A stretch of DNA of 10,969 nt, taken from Alphaproteobacteria bacterium. GTDB taxonomy: Bacteria > Pseudomonadota > Alphaproteobacteria > Rhizobiales > Devosiaceae. The DNA is taken from the NCBI GenBank assembly GCA_024279575.1, contig JAJRRJ010000127.1, positions 1 to 10,969 of the forward strand, given 5' to 3'. The notes under the pieces were generated by a model. The model had not been told where the DNA came from, searched no databases, and was given only the letters and a program-made list of their open reading frames with translations. The translations under genes and the position numbers were made by a program. How positions within the stretch are numbered: the first letter of the stretch is position 1; each line of letters starts with the position of its first letter. This document shows, piece by piece, positions 1 through 7,008 of this stretch.

Positions 1-1
1 C

Positions 2-1306
2 ACGCGTACCCGGGCGCGCATCTACGATAAATCAGGATTTTTACTGCTGGATTCAGCTTCAATATATCTGGCTGGAGAAGTATTGATTCCCTCAACACTT
101 CCCTCCGAAAAGCAACCATTTCCGGTTGAAATATGGGAGCGGTTTTTAACCTGGGTTCCGGGGGACGAGTTCCCGCCCTATATTGAATATTCCGCCAATG
201 AGGGAAAAAGGTACCCCGAAGTGGGGGCGGCGCTTGTAGGGGCACCCACAGATATCGTGCGAGTGGATGCTGAAGGACGGCTGGTTATTTCTGTGGCGGT
301 GCCTGTACAACGCCAAACCGCGACCGTGGGGGCATTATTGTTATCTACCGACCCGGGAGAAATTGACGCAATTGTTGCAACAGAACGTCTTGGTGTATTG
401 CGATTGGCGCTTGGGGCGATCGCAGTGAGCACCATTTTATCATTCTTTCTTGCCGGCACTATTGCCGAACCCATGCGTCGCCTTTCTTCAGCGGCGGAAC
501 GGGTACAAAAATCTATGAGCGCGCGTGATGAAATTCCCGACTTTACCGATCGCCCGGATGAAATTGGAGATTTGTCCAGATCGTTACGTGCAATGACAGG
601 GGCATTGTTTGAGCGGATTGAGGCCATTGAAAAATTTGCCGCCGACGTCGCCCACGAACTCAAAAATCCGCTTACTTCCCTTCGAAGTGCGGTGGAAACA
701 CTGCCATTGGTCAAAACGGAGGAGGATCGGGATCGTCTTGCAGCAATAATTTTGCATGATGTGCAACGACTTGACCGGTTGATTTCCGATATTTCCAACG
801 CCTCACGCCTTGATGCTGAACTGGCGCGCAATGTTTCACAAATTGTTGATTTGAAAAAGATCAGCGAAGCCATAGTCGCCATGAACGAAGACAAAGCCTC
901 CCAACACGGGGTGCGCATTGTGTTTCAGACTGACGGCAATCCCTCCTATTTGACGCTAGGCCAGGATTCTAGGCTGGCTCAGGTGGTATCAAACCTGATT
1001 GACAATGCCATTTCTTTCTCCCCCAAAGGGGGGATAGTTCAGGTGTTCCTGGCTGACAAAGGTAAATCCATCCACCTGACGCTCAAAGATCAGGGGCCGG
1101 GGATACATGGCAACCCCGAGCAGATTTTTGAACGGTTTTACACGGACCGCCCGGCGGGGGAGGATTTTGGCAATCACTCCGGCCTTGGTCTGGCTATTTC
1201 CAAACAGATAATCGAAGCCCATCAGGGCACAATTATTGGCAAGAACAACGCCACGGGTTTGGGGGCACAATTCAGTGTAATTTTGCCTAAAGCCAATGAA
1301 AAGTGA
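2..1306 (+). CDS. chvG: Sensor histidine kinase ChvG (5'-truncated by window edge)
   Basis: Membrane sensor kinase of the ChvG/ChvI (ExoS) two-component system, which responds to acid and envelope stress in Hyphomicrobiales. The frame is open from the left edge (RTRARIYDKSGFLLLDS, typical of the ChvG periplasmic sensing domain), so the first part is missing and 434 codons are visible. Seen in order: the end of the periplasmic domain; a transmembrane segment at about nt 395-460 (LGVLRLALGAIAVSTILSFF); a HAMP linker starting IAEPMRRLSSAAERV; an H-box AADVAHELKNPLTSLRSAVE with the phosphoacceptor His codon at nt 653-655; an N-box NLIDNAISFSP; G1 DQGPGI; F-box IFERFYTDRP; and G2 SGLGLAIS. All catalytic motifs look intact. 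The gene overlaps hprK by 11 bases, which suggests cotranscription and translational coupling. Its partner chvI would be expected upstream, outside the window. Identification rests on the near-diagnostic H-box plus the hprK-EIIA-HPr context. Confidence 0.93.
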   Translation, partial: TRTRARIYDKSGFLLLDSASIYLAGEVLIPSTLPSEKQPFPVEIWERFLTWVPGDEFPPYIEYSANEGKRYPEVGAALVGAPTDIVRVDAEGRLVISVAVPVQRQTATVGALLLSTDPGEIDAIVATERLGVLRLALGAIAVSTILSFFLAGTIAEPMRRLSSAAERVQKSMSARDEIPDFTDRPDEIGDLSRSLRAMTGALFERIEAIEKFAADVAHELKNPLTSLRSAVETLPLVKTEEDRDRLAAIILHDVQRLDRLISDISNASRLDAELARNVSQIVDLKKISEAIVAMNEDKASQHGVRIVFQTDGNPSYLTLGQDSRLAQVVSNLIDNAISFSPKGGIVQVFLADKGKSIHLTLKDQGPGIHGNPEQIFERFYTDRPAGEDFGNHSGLGLAISKQIIEAHQGTIIGKNNATGLGAQFSVILPKANEK

Positions 1307-1646
1307 ATTAAACATTCACGCTACAGGGCTGTTTTTTGAGGGATGCGGCGTGCTTATTCGCGCAGAATCGGGGGCAGGGAAATCTATTCTGGCACTTGAG
1401 TTGCTTGAATTTGCAAAAACGTCTTCATTAGAGGGGCGATTGGTGGGGGATGACCGTTTGAACCTGTTTTGCCGCGCCAACAGGTTATACATGGCGGGGC
1501 CTAAAAATCTGCAGGGAAAAATCGAACTTTGTGGCTATGGCATAGTTGAGCGGCCCTTTGTGCAAGACGCTGCGGTGAACCTGGTGGTGGATATTGTTTC
1601 AGATTTTTTGCGCATGCCCGAAGAAAAGAAACCACGACATCACTGA
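1296..1646 (+). CDS. hprK: HPr kinase/phosphorylase HprK, truncated by a frameshift
   Basis: Short alphaproteobacterial HprK, made only of the catalytic domain. In the family it phosphorylates and dephosphorylates HPr on a regulatory serine. Visible features are a P-loop around residues 23-30 (ESGAGKS, K29), the LVGDDR motif with D52-D53, and the HprK signature region LQGKIELCGYGIVE at about residues 72-85. The ATG at 1296 lies inside the end of chvG. The frame closes at TGA 1644-1646 after an atypical tail (KKPRHH), giving 116 aa, about 40 residues shorter than expected. The missing C-terminal part is present in the -1 frame downstream (separate entry). A single-base deletion near 1620-1640 would explain this, as would a sequencing error or ribosomal slippage. 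HPr keeps its target serine two genes downstream. Family assignment is strong; whether the protein works is uncertain. Confidence 0.82.
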   Translation: MKSELNIHATGLFFEGCGVLIRAESGAGKSILALELLEFAKTSSLEGRLVGDDRLNLFCRANRLYMAGPKNLQGKIELCGYGIVERPFVQDAAVNLVVDIVSDFLRMPEEKKPRHH

Positions 1647-1771
1647 TGGGCGTACAATTGCCCCGTTGTCCTGTTGCAAAAAGCCACATTATTGGATTAA
1701 CTCACCAAAGGATGATTGTGGTTGAAACCATTAAAAACCTGCAAGCGAGCTCAATGGAGAAAGACAAATGA
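1628..1771 (+). pseudogene. hprK: Out-of-frame C-terminal remainder of hprK
   Basis: Reading from 1628 in the -1 frame gives 47 codons beginning ETTTSLMGVQLPRCPVAKSH and ending at TGA 1769-1771. The TTTSLMG-V-LPR pattern is how alphaproteobacterial HprK proteins continue after the RMPEE segment, which sits at the end of the upstream frame. Joining the two frames at the AAG codon 1626-1628 gives a normal-sized protein of 158 aa. The stop would then overlap the next gene's ATG (ATGA at 1768-1771), the usual arrangement in a tight operon. The absence of any stop in this frame over 47 codons and the conserved wording show that this is the displaced gene end and not a spacer. I see no good start codon or ribosome site for independent translation. 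Confidence 0.8.
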
Positions 1772-2169
1772 TCGGAATGGTTCTTGTGACCCATGGCAGG
1801 CTTGCGATTGAATTCCATTCAGCACTGGAGCATGTGGTGGGACCGCAGGAGCAATGCGAAACAGTATGCATCGGCCCTGATGATGACATGGAAATCCGGC
1901 GCAATGATTTGTTGGTGGCTGTGGAGGCGGCCAATAGCGGAGAGGGGGTTGTCATTCTAACTGATATGTTTGGCGGTACGCCTTCAAACCTTGCAATATC
2001 TGTAATGCAAAATCAGAATGTGGAAGTCATCGCAGGGGTAAACCTGCCCATGCTGGTGAAACTTGCGCAGGTACGCAAAGGAAAAAACATGCTTAAAAGT
2101 GTTCGAGAGGCTCAGGACGCAGGACGAAAATATATTAATGTAGCCAATGACGTGCTGGGAAACATGTAA
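1768..2169 (+). CDS. PTS EIIA component of the mannose/fructose family (regulatory EIIA)
   Basis: A 133-residue single-domain EIIA(Man)-type protein, called PtsM, ManX or EIIA in related genomes. The phospho-accepting histidine is H9 in MVLVTHGRLA at the N-terminus. The conserved ILTDMFGGTPSN segment (about residues 64-75) and the GVNLPMLVKLAQVR segment are also present. No EIIB or EIIC permease gene is nearby, so the protein probably receives phosphate from HPr as a regulatory output and not for sugar uptake, as in the alphaproteobacterial nitrogen-type PTS. The ATG at 1768 has a GGAGA ribosome site at 1756-1760, seven bases upstream, and overlaps the out-of-frame hprK stop. This supports an original hprK-EIIA operon. 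Length is normal and the frame is intact. Confidence 0.92.
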   Translation: MIGMVLVTHGRLAIEFHSALEHVVGPQEQCETVCIGPDDDMEIRRNDLLVAVEAANSGEGVVILTDMFGGTPSNLAISVMQNQNVEVIAGVNLPMLVKLAQVRKGKNMLKSVREAQDAGRKYINVANDVLGNM

Positions 2170-2229
2170 TTTTTTAGAGTGCGGTATCAATCAATCTGAG
2201 AAACCCGGCAACGCAGAAGGCAGCTAACA

Positions 2230-2577
2230 ATGGAATCCGACCTTCCCAATTCCGACTGCTCCAATATTGAACAATTTGTGGCCCAGCGCATGCGCATCTG
2301 TAACCAAAAGGGCCTGCATGCCCGGGCCTCGGCCCGATTTGTGCGCACCACAGAACAATTTAATGCCCGGGTCAGCGTAACCAAAGACGGGGTGAGGGTT
2401 GGGGGCACCTCGATCATGGGGCTGATGATGTTGGCAGCGGGCCCCGGCTCTTCCATTCTTGTAAAAGCAAGTGGCCCTCAGGCCCGCCAGGTATTGGATG
2501 CATTGGCATCACTTGTGGATTGCGGGTTTGACGAAGATGATCAGAGCGGGGAGGATACCCTGCCCAACACGGTTTAA
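2230..2577 (+). CDS. Phosphocarrier protein HPr (NPr/PtsH type)
   Basis: HPr shuttles phosphate between enzyme I and EIIA. The protein has 115 residues, with a hydrophilic N-terminal extension of about 20 residues ahead of the HPr fold (family core is about 85-90) and an acidic tail. The histidine phosphorylation site is H30 in NQKGLHARASARFV. The regulatory serine is S61 in VGGTSIMGLMMLAA, the site HprK would modify; both are intact. ATG 2230 is preceded by AGAAGG at 2215-2220, nine bases away, so I prefer it to the internal ATG 2290 (M21). The 60-base gap after the EIIA gene shows no terminator, so cotranscription is likely. Enzyme I (ptsP) must lie elsewhere. Naming varies between ptsH and ptsO in this group, so the symbol is left blank. 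Confidence 0.92.
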   Translation: MESDLPNSDCSNIEQFVAQRMRICNQKGLHARASARFVRTTEQFNARVSVTKDGVRVGGTSIMGLMMLAAGPGSSILVKASGPQARQVLDALASLVDCGFDEDDQSGEDTLPNTV

Positions 2578-2637
2578 AAATTCTTTCTGTGTGAATTTCC
2601 CGGAGGTCAGGGTATTTCCCCCTTTGCATGGTTCAAT

Positions 2638-2665
2638 TTGCGTAGTTTTCCGGTACGGATATAAA
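2638..2665 (+). promoter_or_regulatory. Possible sigma-70-type promoter for ahcY
   Basis: TTGCGT at 2638-2643 and TATAAA at 2660-2665 are separated by 16 bases. The -10 matches the consensus at five of six positions, the -35 at only three. Transcription would start near 2672, giving a leader of roughly 115 bases ahead of ahcY. The assignment is tentative: alphaproteobacterial promoters are often degenerate and the region is locally AT-rich. Confidence 0.3.
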
Positions 2666-2724
2666 CCTTTCTTTATATCTCTATTGTTAGTCTGAATTCT
2701 GCGGCATATAACAGCTGCAAAACC

Positions 2725-2761
2725 GGCGCCGGATTTTCCGGCGCGCGCCCTCTTTTTTTTT
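2725..2761 (+). terminator. Hairpin plus T-run between HPr gene and ahcY: terminator or attenuator
   Basis: GCGCCGGA (2726-2733) pairs perfectly with TCCGGCGC (2737-2744) around a TTT loop. Eight bases later comes a run of nine T (2753-2761). An alternative fold pairs GGCGC (2725-2729) with GCGCC (2745-2749) and keeps an inner CGGA/TCCG helix, which brings the stem base within three bases of the T-run. Either fold resembles a rho-independent terminator. It could end the hprK-EIIA-HPr transcript. It lies only 24 bases before the ahcY ATG, so any ahcY transcript starting upstream must read through it. That leaves attenuation as a possibility. Confidence 0.6.
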
Positions 2762-2785
2762 CCGAAATGTTTGGAGCAAAACTAC

Positions 2786-4189
2786 ATGACCGCCACCAAA
2801 AATGATTATGCCGTAAAAGACATCTCTCTTGCGGATTTTGGCCGCAAAGAAATTTCAATGGCAGAAATTGAAATGCCGGGACTGATGGCTATTCGCAAAG
2901 AATTCCAGGCCAGCAAACCCCTCAAGGGAGCCCGTATTGCAGGTTCGCTTCATATGACAATTCAAACGGCAGTGTTGATTGAAACACTGGTTGCGCTGGG
3001 AGCTGATGTGCGTTGGGCATCGTGCAATATTTACTCAACTCAGGACCATGCTGCAGCGGCAATTGCGGCTGCCGGTATTCCTGTTTTTGCCCATAAAGGT
3101 GAGACACTTGCCGAATATTGGAATTTTGCCGACCAGATCCTTGACTGGGGGAACGGGGAAACTGCAAACCTGATCCTTGATGATGGGGGCGATGCCACAA
3201 TGCTGGTGTTAAATGGCGCCAAGGCTGAAACCGACCCTTCAATTCTGGAGCACCCAAAAAGCGAAGAAGAAGAATATTTTGCAGCTCAGGTTAAAAAGCG
3301 TCTCGCCGCCGAGCCGGGCTTTTACTCAAAATGCCGGGCCAACATCCTGGGTGTTTCCGAAGAAACGACAACCGGGGTGATGCGTCTTTATCAACTGCAT
3401 GAAAAAGGCGATCTACCGTTCCCTGCAATCAATGTGAATGACAGCGTTACCAAGTCAAAATTTGACAACAAGTATGGGTGTCGCGAAAGTCTGGTGGATG
3501 CCATTCGACGCGGGACCGACGTGATGATGGCAGGTAAGGTGGCAATTGTCTGTGGGTATGGGGATGTGGGTAAAGGTTCCGCCCAATCACTTTCAGGGGC
3601 CGGCGCACGGGTGCTGGTGACTGAAATTGATCCTATTTGCGCGCTTCAGGCAGCCATGGACGGTTATGAGGTTGTTACCCTTGAGGATGCGGCACACCGG
3701 GCTGACATTGTTGTTACCTGTACTGGCAACAAAGATATTCTAACCGTTGATGACATGCGCAAGCTCAAAGACATGGCCATTGTTTGTAATATTGGACACT
3801 TTGACAATGAAATTCAGGTGGCCGAGTTACAAAATTTCAAATGGACCAATGTAAAACCACAGGTGGATATTGTTGAGTTTTCCCCTGAAAGCCGGATTAT
3901 CCTTTTGTCTGAAGGGCGCTTGGTCAACCTAGGCAACGCTACCGGCCACCCCTCTTTTGTGATGAGCGCTTCCTTTGCCAACCAGACACTGGCCCAAATC
4001 GACCTTTGGACAAAGTCAGATGACTATGAAATTGGCGTACATGTTTTGCCCAAACACCTGGACGAGAAAGTTGCTGAACTTCACCTGGAAAAACTTGGGG
4101 TCAAGTTAACAAAACTCTCCCAAGAGCAGGCCGACTATATTGGCGTGTCTCCCGATGGTCCTTTCAAGCCGGAACAATATCGCTACTAG
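2786..4189 (+). CDS. ahcY: S-adenosylhomocysteine hydrolase (adenosylhomocysteinase)
   Basis: This cytosolic NAD-dependent enzyme reversibly splits S-adenosylhomocysteine into adenosine and homocysteine, which keeps SAM-dependent methylation going. The 467-residue length is normal for the bacterial form with the extra insertion. Visible motifs are GSLHMTIQTAVLIETLVALG near the N-terminus; ASCNIYSTQDHAAAAIA; the substrate-binding and catalytic stretch NVNDSVTKSKFDNKYGCRES with K223; the NAD-binding loop GYGDVGKG at residues 257-264; and the conserved C-terminal end DGPFKPEQYRY. I chose ATG 2786, giving MTATKNDYAVKDI, because GGAG (2773-2776) stands nine bases ahead; a TTG at 2771 would add five residues and overlap that site. 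A possible attenuator precedes the gene and a strong terminator follows it, so it may be its own transcription unit. No frameshift or missing active-site residue is seen. Confidence 0.97.
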   Translation: MTATKNDYAVKDISLADFGRKEISMAEIEMPGLMAIRKEFQASKPLKGARIAGSLHMTIQTAVLIETLVALGADVRWASCNIYSTQDHAAAAIAAAGIPVFAHKGETLAEYWNFADQILDWGNGETANLILDDGGDATMLVLNGAKAETDPSILEHPKSEEEEYFAAQVKKRLAAEPGFYSKCRANILGVSEETTTGVMRLYQLHEKGDLPFPAINVNDSVTKSKFDNKYGCRESLVDAIRRGTDVMMAGKVAIVCGYGDVGKGSAQSLSGAGARVLVTEIDPICALQAAMDGYEVVTLEDAAHRADIVVTCTGNKDILTVDDMRKLKDMAIVCNIGHFDNEIQVAELQNFKWTNVKPQVDIVEFSPESRIILLSEGRLVNLGNATGHPSFVMSASFANQTLAQIDLWTKSDDYEIGVHVLPKHLDEKVAELHLEKLGVKLTKLSQEQADYIGVSPDGPFKPEQYRY

Positions 4190-4211
4190 CGATTGGATTT
4201 CATAACCTTAG

Positions 4212-4245
4212 AAAACCCCCGGTAAAAAAGCCCCGGGGGTTTTTT
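4212..4245 (+). terminator. Rho-independent terminator after ahcY
   Basis: AAAACCCCCGG (4212-4222) pairs over 11 bases with CCGGGGGTTTT (4233-4243) around a ten-base loop, and the right arm runs into a stretch of six T (4240-4245). It lies 23 bases after the ahcY stop and separates ahcY from divL. The A-rich left flank means it could also fold on the opposite strand. Confidence 0.9.
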
Positions 4246-4464
4246 GTAACTGCCTCATAAGCAAATCAGGGAACGAAACAGGACCAATTGGTTAATTTTT
4301 ACTAAATCAACCCCAAAATAATAAAATGATATTCCAGATGAGACCTTTTCGCCCTTCAACCGGATTCCCTGGAGCGCTAATGTAAAGTGATTCGAGACGG
4401 GGGAATCGTATAAACCAGTACCCAATTGCGGTCTCGTTGGCACAATCCAATTTGAGGCGGACTG
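4246..4464. other. Intergenic leader of divL with candidate regulatory sites
   Basis: This 219-base spacer holds no convincing gene. Three things stand out. A CtrA-like motif lies at 4291-4306 (separate entry). A TATAAA at 4409-4414 could act as a -10 box with a poor -35 (GTGATT, 4387-4392). A 5-base inverted repeat, GATTC...GAATC, at 4389-4407 lies between and over those boxes and could be an operator. GAGG at 4454-4457 is the probable divL ribosome site. The promoter call is weak. Confidence 0.4.
4291..4306 (-). promoter_or_regulatory. CtrA-like binding site upstream of divL
   Basis: The + strand reads GTTAA, seven bases, then TAAA. On the minus strand this is TTTA-N7-TTAAC, which matches the CtrA consensus TTAA-N7-TTAAC at eight of nine positions. 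DivL acts in the pathway that controls CtrA, so a feedback link is plausible. The region is AT-rich and one such near-match can arise by chance. Confidence 0.35.
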
Positions 4465-7008
4465 ATGAATTCAGGCAGGCTTTTTTCGTTAAAGCGCATT
4501 GTCGCTTACATGGGCGCATTGCCTGTTGTGGGCACTCCAATTTCTGTTTTCTCACAATCCAATTCGGAAATTGTGATCAATACCGGTATGGTAATGGATA
4601 GTGCACCACTCATTGTTGGTGGCGGGGCGCTGGCTTTTGGTATTGTCACCGTTATGTGGCTACTCCGTGCCAAAAAATCCAGCGCCGACACGCAACACAA
4701 AAGCCAACACCAGGTCGCGCAATTACGTGCGGATCTTGATGAATATCAGGCTGTTTTGGCGTGTATGCCGGAAGTGACCATCTTATGGCAACAGGCGACC
4801 AACCCGCAGATGTTCGGGAAGCCGGAAATTTTGGGTGCCTATAATATGGGGCTGGTTGAGTTGCTCAACTATGATGGCTGGCTTGTGTCCACTGATGCAA
4901 CAAAGCTGGCGACAGGTATCAAGCACTTGCATTTAAGCGGGCAGGAATTTTCTATTTCTATTCGCACGAAAACGGGACAGTTAATCCGCGCTCTGGGGCG
5001 CGCGGCGGGCGATGCGACGGTTGTGCGCCTGCGCAGCGCAACAGCTCGACCCCCGCAAAGTGCCCTATCACAAGAGAGGTTTTATGAAGAACCCAGTGAG
5101 CTATCCTTAACCAGAGGGGGCCTGCAAAAACCACTGCAAGACGCCAGTGTTATTTTATCTTTGTTGAGGGAGCCGGCGTGGCTACGCAACTCAACGGGGG
5201 AAGTGATTTATGCCAACGAAGCCTATCTTGCGCTCTGCCGCAAACTCAATATTGAGAGTGAAAATGATACATTGCCGGAAATTTTTTCCAGCAGTCAGGT
5301 ACAACAACAACTATCCAGTATAAAAAATGCCAATGGCAACAGCGCAGACATGATTTCAAACTTAAACCCCAATTTGTCGGACGATGTCGAACTGAAAATG
5401 TCTGGTATTGATGGCGGCAGTATCAGCATTCTTGCTCCACGGTATCACACCTCAACTCAAAACCTGGCGCAGGGATCTGACACACCGGTTTCACCATTTT
5501 CAGATTTAACTCAGGTCATAGATGCCATGGCCAATCCAATTGCTGTTTTTGATAGTCAGGCCCGGCTTACTCAATTTAATTCCGCCTATGTGGACTTGTT
5601 TTCATTTGAAAAGAACTGGTTGACTGTGGGATTAAACGAACGCGAAATTATCGACTATTTACGCCGCCATGATCTTTTGCCGGCAGTCTCGGACTATCGC
5701 AGTTGGCGGACTGCGCATCTTGCATCCTATGAACTGGACCAGCCGCGTCATCAAAGCTGGCACCTCAGGGACGGGCGAACACTCGAAGTTGTTGCTACCC
5801 CTGATAACAAAACACAGGGCGTTATTTATACATTTAATGATGTCACCGAGCAGCTCAGACTGCAAAGCTCCAACAAAGCAATGCTTAATGTGCAAAGTGA
5901 AACCCTGAACGCCTTGAGCGAGGGGGTTGCGGTTTTTGGAACCAACGGGCGCTTGCGCCTGCACAATCCCAGACTATCCCAGATATGGAAGCTTCCCATG
6001 AATGAATTGGGGCAAAACCCCCATATTGACAGGATTGCCGCAGCATGCGGGAAATCTGTTCCTGAGGACGGTGAAGAAATCTGGCAAAAGCTCAAACTCA
6101 GTGTTATTGATCTGGACCCTGGTCGCCATGACAAAAGGGGGCGCATCAAACGCGCGGACGGCACGCTGATCGACTATACGATTGTCCGTCTTGGAGATAG
6201 CCAGACGATGCTCACATTCGTTGATGTCACCCAAAGCGCGAACTATGAAAACGTGCTCAAAGAGCGGAATGACGCGCTGGTGACTGCGGACCGGCTCAAG
6301 GATGCATTCGTGCAAAATGTTTCCTACGAATTGCGCTCACCACTTACCTCAATCATTGGCTTTGCAGATTTGTTAGCTTCTGATGATATTGGTCCGCTTA
6401 CCGATAAACAGCGCTCCTACACAGATTATATTCGCAGTTCCAGCGCCACTTTGGGCGTTCTGATAGATAATATCCTTGACCTCACCAATGTTGATGCTGG
6501 TATTGCCCAACTTGACCTGAACGAACAAAATATTGCACAACTGATTGAAAGTGCCAAAGCCGGATTTTCAGCAACGCTTGTTAAATCCGATGGGGCCGCT
6601 CCGCTCAATCTGGTGGTTTCACTCCCCGATCCCCAACCAAGATTTATTGCAGACGGTGCTCGAGTGGTACAAATTTTGTATAACCTTCTTTCCAATGCAG
6701 CAAAATTTTCTGAGCCGGGGGCGGCAATATATCTGGATGTTGAAGCCAATGAAGAATGGGTTCGTTTTATCCTGCGCGATCAGGGAGTAGGCATTCCCCA
6801 GGAATTGCAGGATGCAATTTCAAATTCAAATCGTGAGCAGTCTTTGAAGGGGCTGCAACGGGGTGCAGGCATTGGGTTGCTGATTGTCAAAGCCTTTGTT
6901 GAACTTCATCATGGCACTTTGAGCATGCAACCTTCCGGCCAGGGGGGAAGCCAGATTGTCGTCACTTTACCCACGGATGCATCTGAACTGATTGAGCGCT
7001 CGGTTTGA
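4465..7008 (+). CDS. divL: DivL-type PAS pseudo-histidine kinase (tyrosine in the H-box)
   Basis: A membrane-anchored protein of 847 residues. Seen in order: a hydrophobic N-terminus; a clear transmembrane segment at about 47-67 (APLIVGGGALAFGIVTVMWLL); a coiled linker; three PAS-like regions starting near 230, 350 and 478; a HisKA-like helix pair at about 612-680; and an HATPase domain with N-box YNLLSNA (739-745), G1 DQGVGIP (772-778) and G2 GAGIGL (800-805). The H-box reads QNVSYELRSPLTSIIGF, so the phosphoacceptor histidine is Tyr621. That replacement is the hallmark of DivL, which in Caulobacter modulates the CckA kinase in response to DivK and so controls CtrA. The neighbouring tsaE and addBA genes also match the usual divL locus. 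ATG 4465 has GAGG seven bases upstream. The stop overlaps the tsaE start. The name is inferred from the tyrosine and the context. Confidence 0.9.
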   Translation: MNSGRLFSLKRIVAYMGALPVVGTPISVFSQSNSEIVINTGMVMDSAPLIVGGGALAFGIVTVMWLLRAKKSSADTQHKSQHQVAQLRADLDEYQAVLACMPEVTILWQQATNPQMFGKPEILGAYNMGLVELLNYDGWLVSTDATKLATGIKHLHLSGQEFSISIRTKTGQLIRALGRAAGDATVVRLRSATARPPQSALSQERFYEEPSELSLTRGGLQKPLQDASVILSLLREPAWLRNSTGEVIYANEAYLALCRKLNIESENDTLPEIFSSSQVQQQLSSIKNANGNSADMISNLNPNLSDDVELKMSGIDGGSISILAPRYHTSTQNLAQGSDTPVSPFSDLTQVIDAMANPIAVFDSQARLTQFNSAYVDLFSFEKNWLTVGLNEREIIDYLRRHDLLPAVSDYRSWRTAHLASYELDQPRHQSWHLRDGRTLEVVATPDNKTQGVIYTFNDVTEQLRLQSSNKAMLNVQSETLNALSEGVAVFGTNGRLRLHNPRLSQIWKLPMNELGQNPHIDRIAAACGKSVPEDGEEIWQKLKLSVIDLDPGRHDKRGRIKRADGTLIDYTIVRLGDSQTMLTFVDVTQSANYENVLKERNDALVTADRLKDAFVQNVSYELRSPLTSIIGFADLLASDDIGPLTDKQRSYTDYIRSSSATLGVLIDNILDLTNVDAGIAQLDLNEQNIAQLIESAKAGFSATLVKSDGAAPLNLVVSLPDPQPRFIADGARVVQILYNLLSNAAKFSEPGAAIYLDVEANEEWVRFILRDQGVGIPQELQDAISNSNREQSLKGLQRGAGIGLLIVKAFVELHHGTLSMQPSGQGGSQIVVTLPTDASELIERSV

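Noticed and set aside
178..918. A 246-codon open frame on the minus strand across chvG
   Set aside because: It lies wholly opposite conserved chvG kinase motifs and its product is a low-complexity Ser/Arg/Ala-rich string with no recognisable domain, typical of an antisense shadow.
2578..2785. SAM-II, SAM-V or SAH riboswitch upstream of ahcY
   Set aside because: I could not find the conserved core of any of these by eye; only the hairpin-T-run is clear. An Infernal search would settle it.
4340..4435. GAGACC at 4340-4345 facing GGTCTC at 4430-4435 as a long inverted repeat
   Set aside because: The arms are six bases with 84 bases between them and no extension, which is expected by chance.
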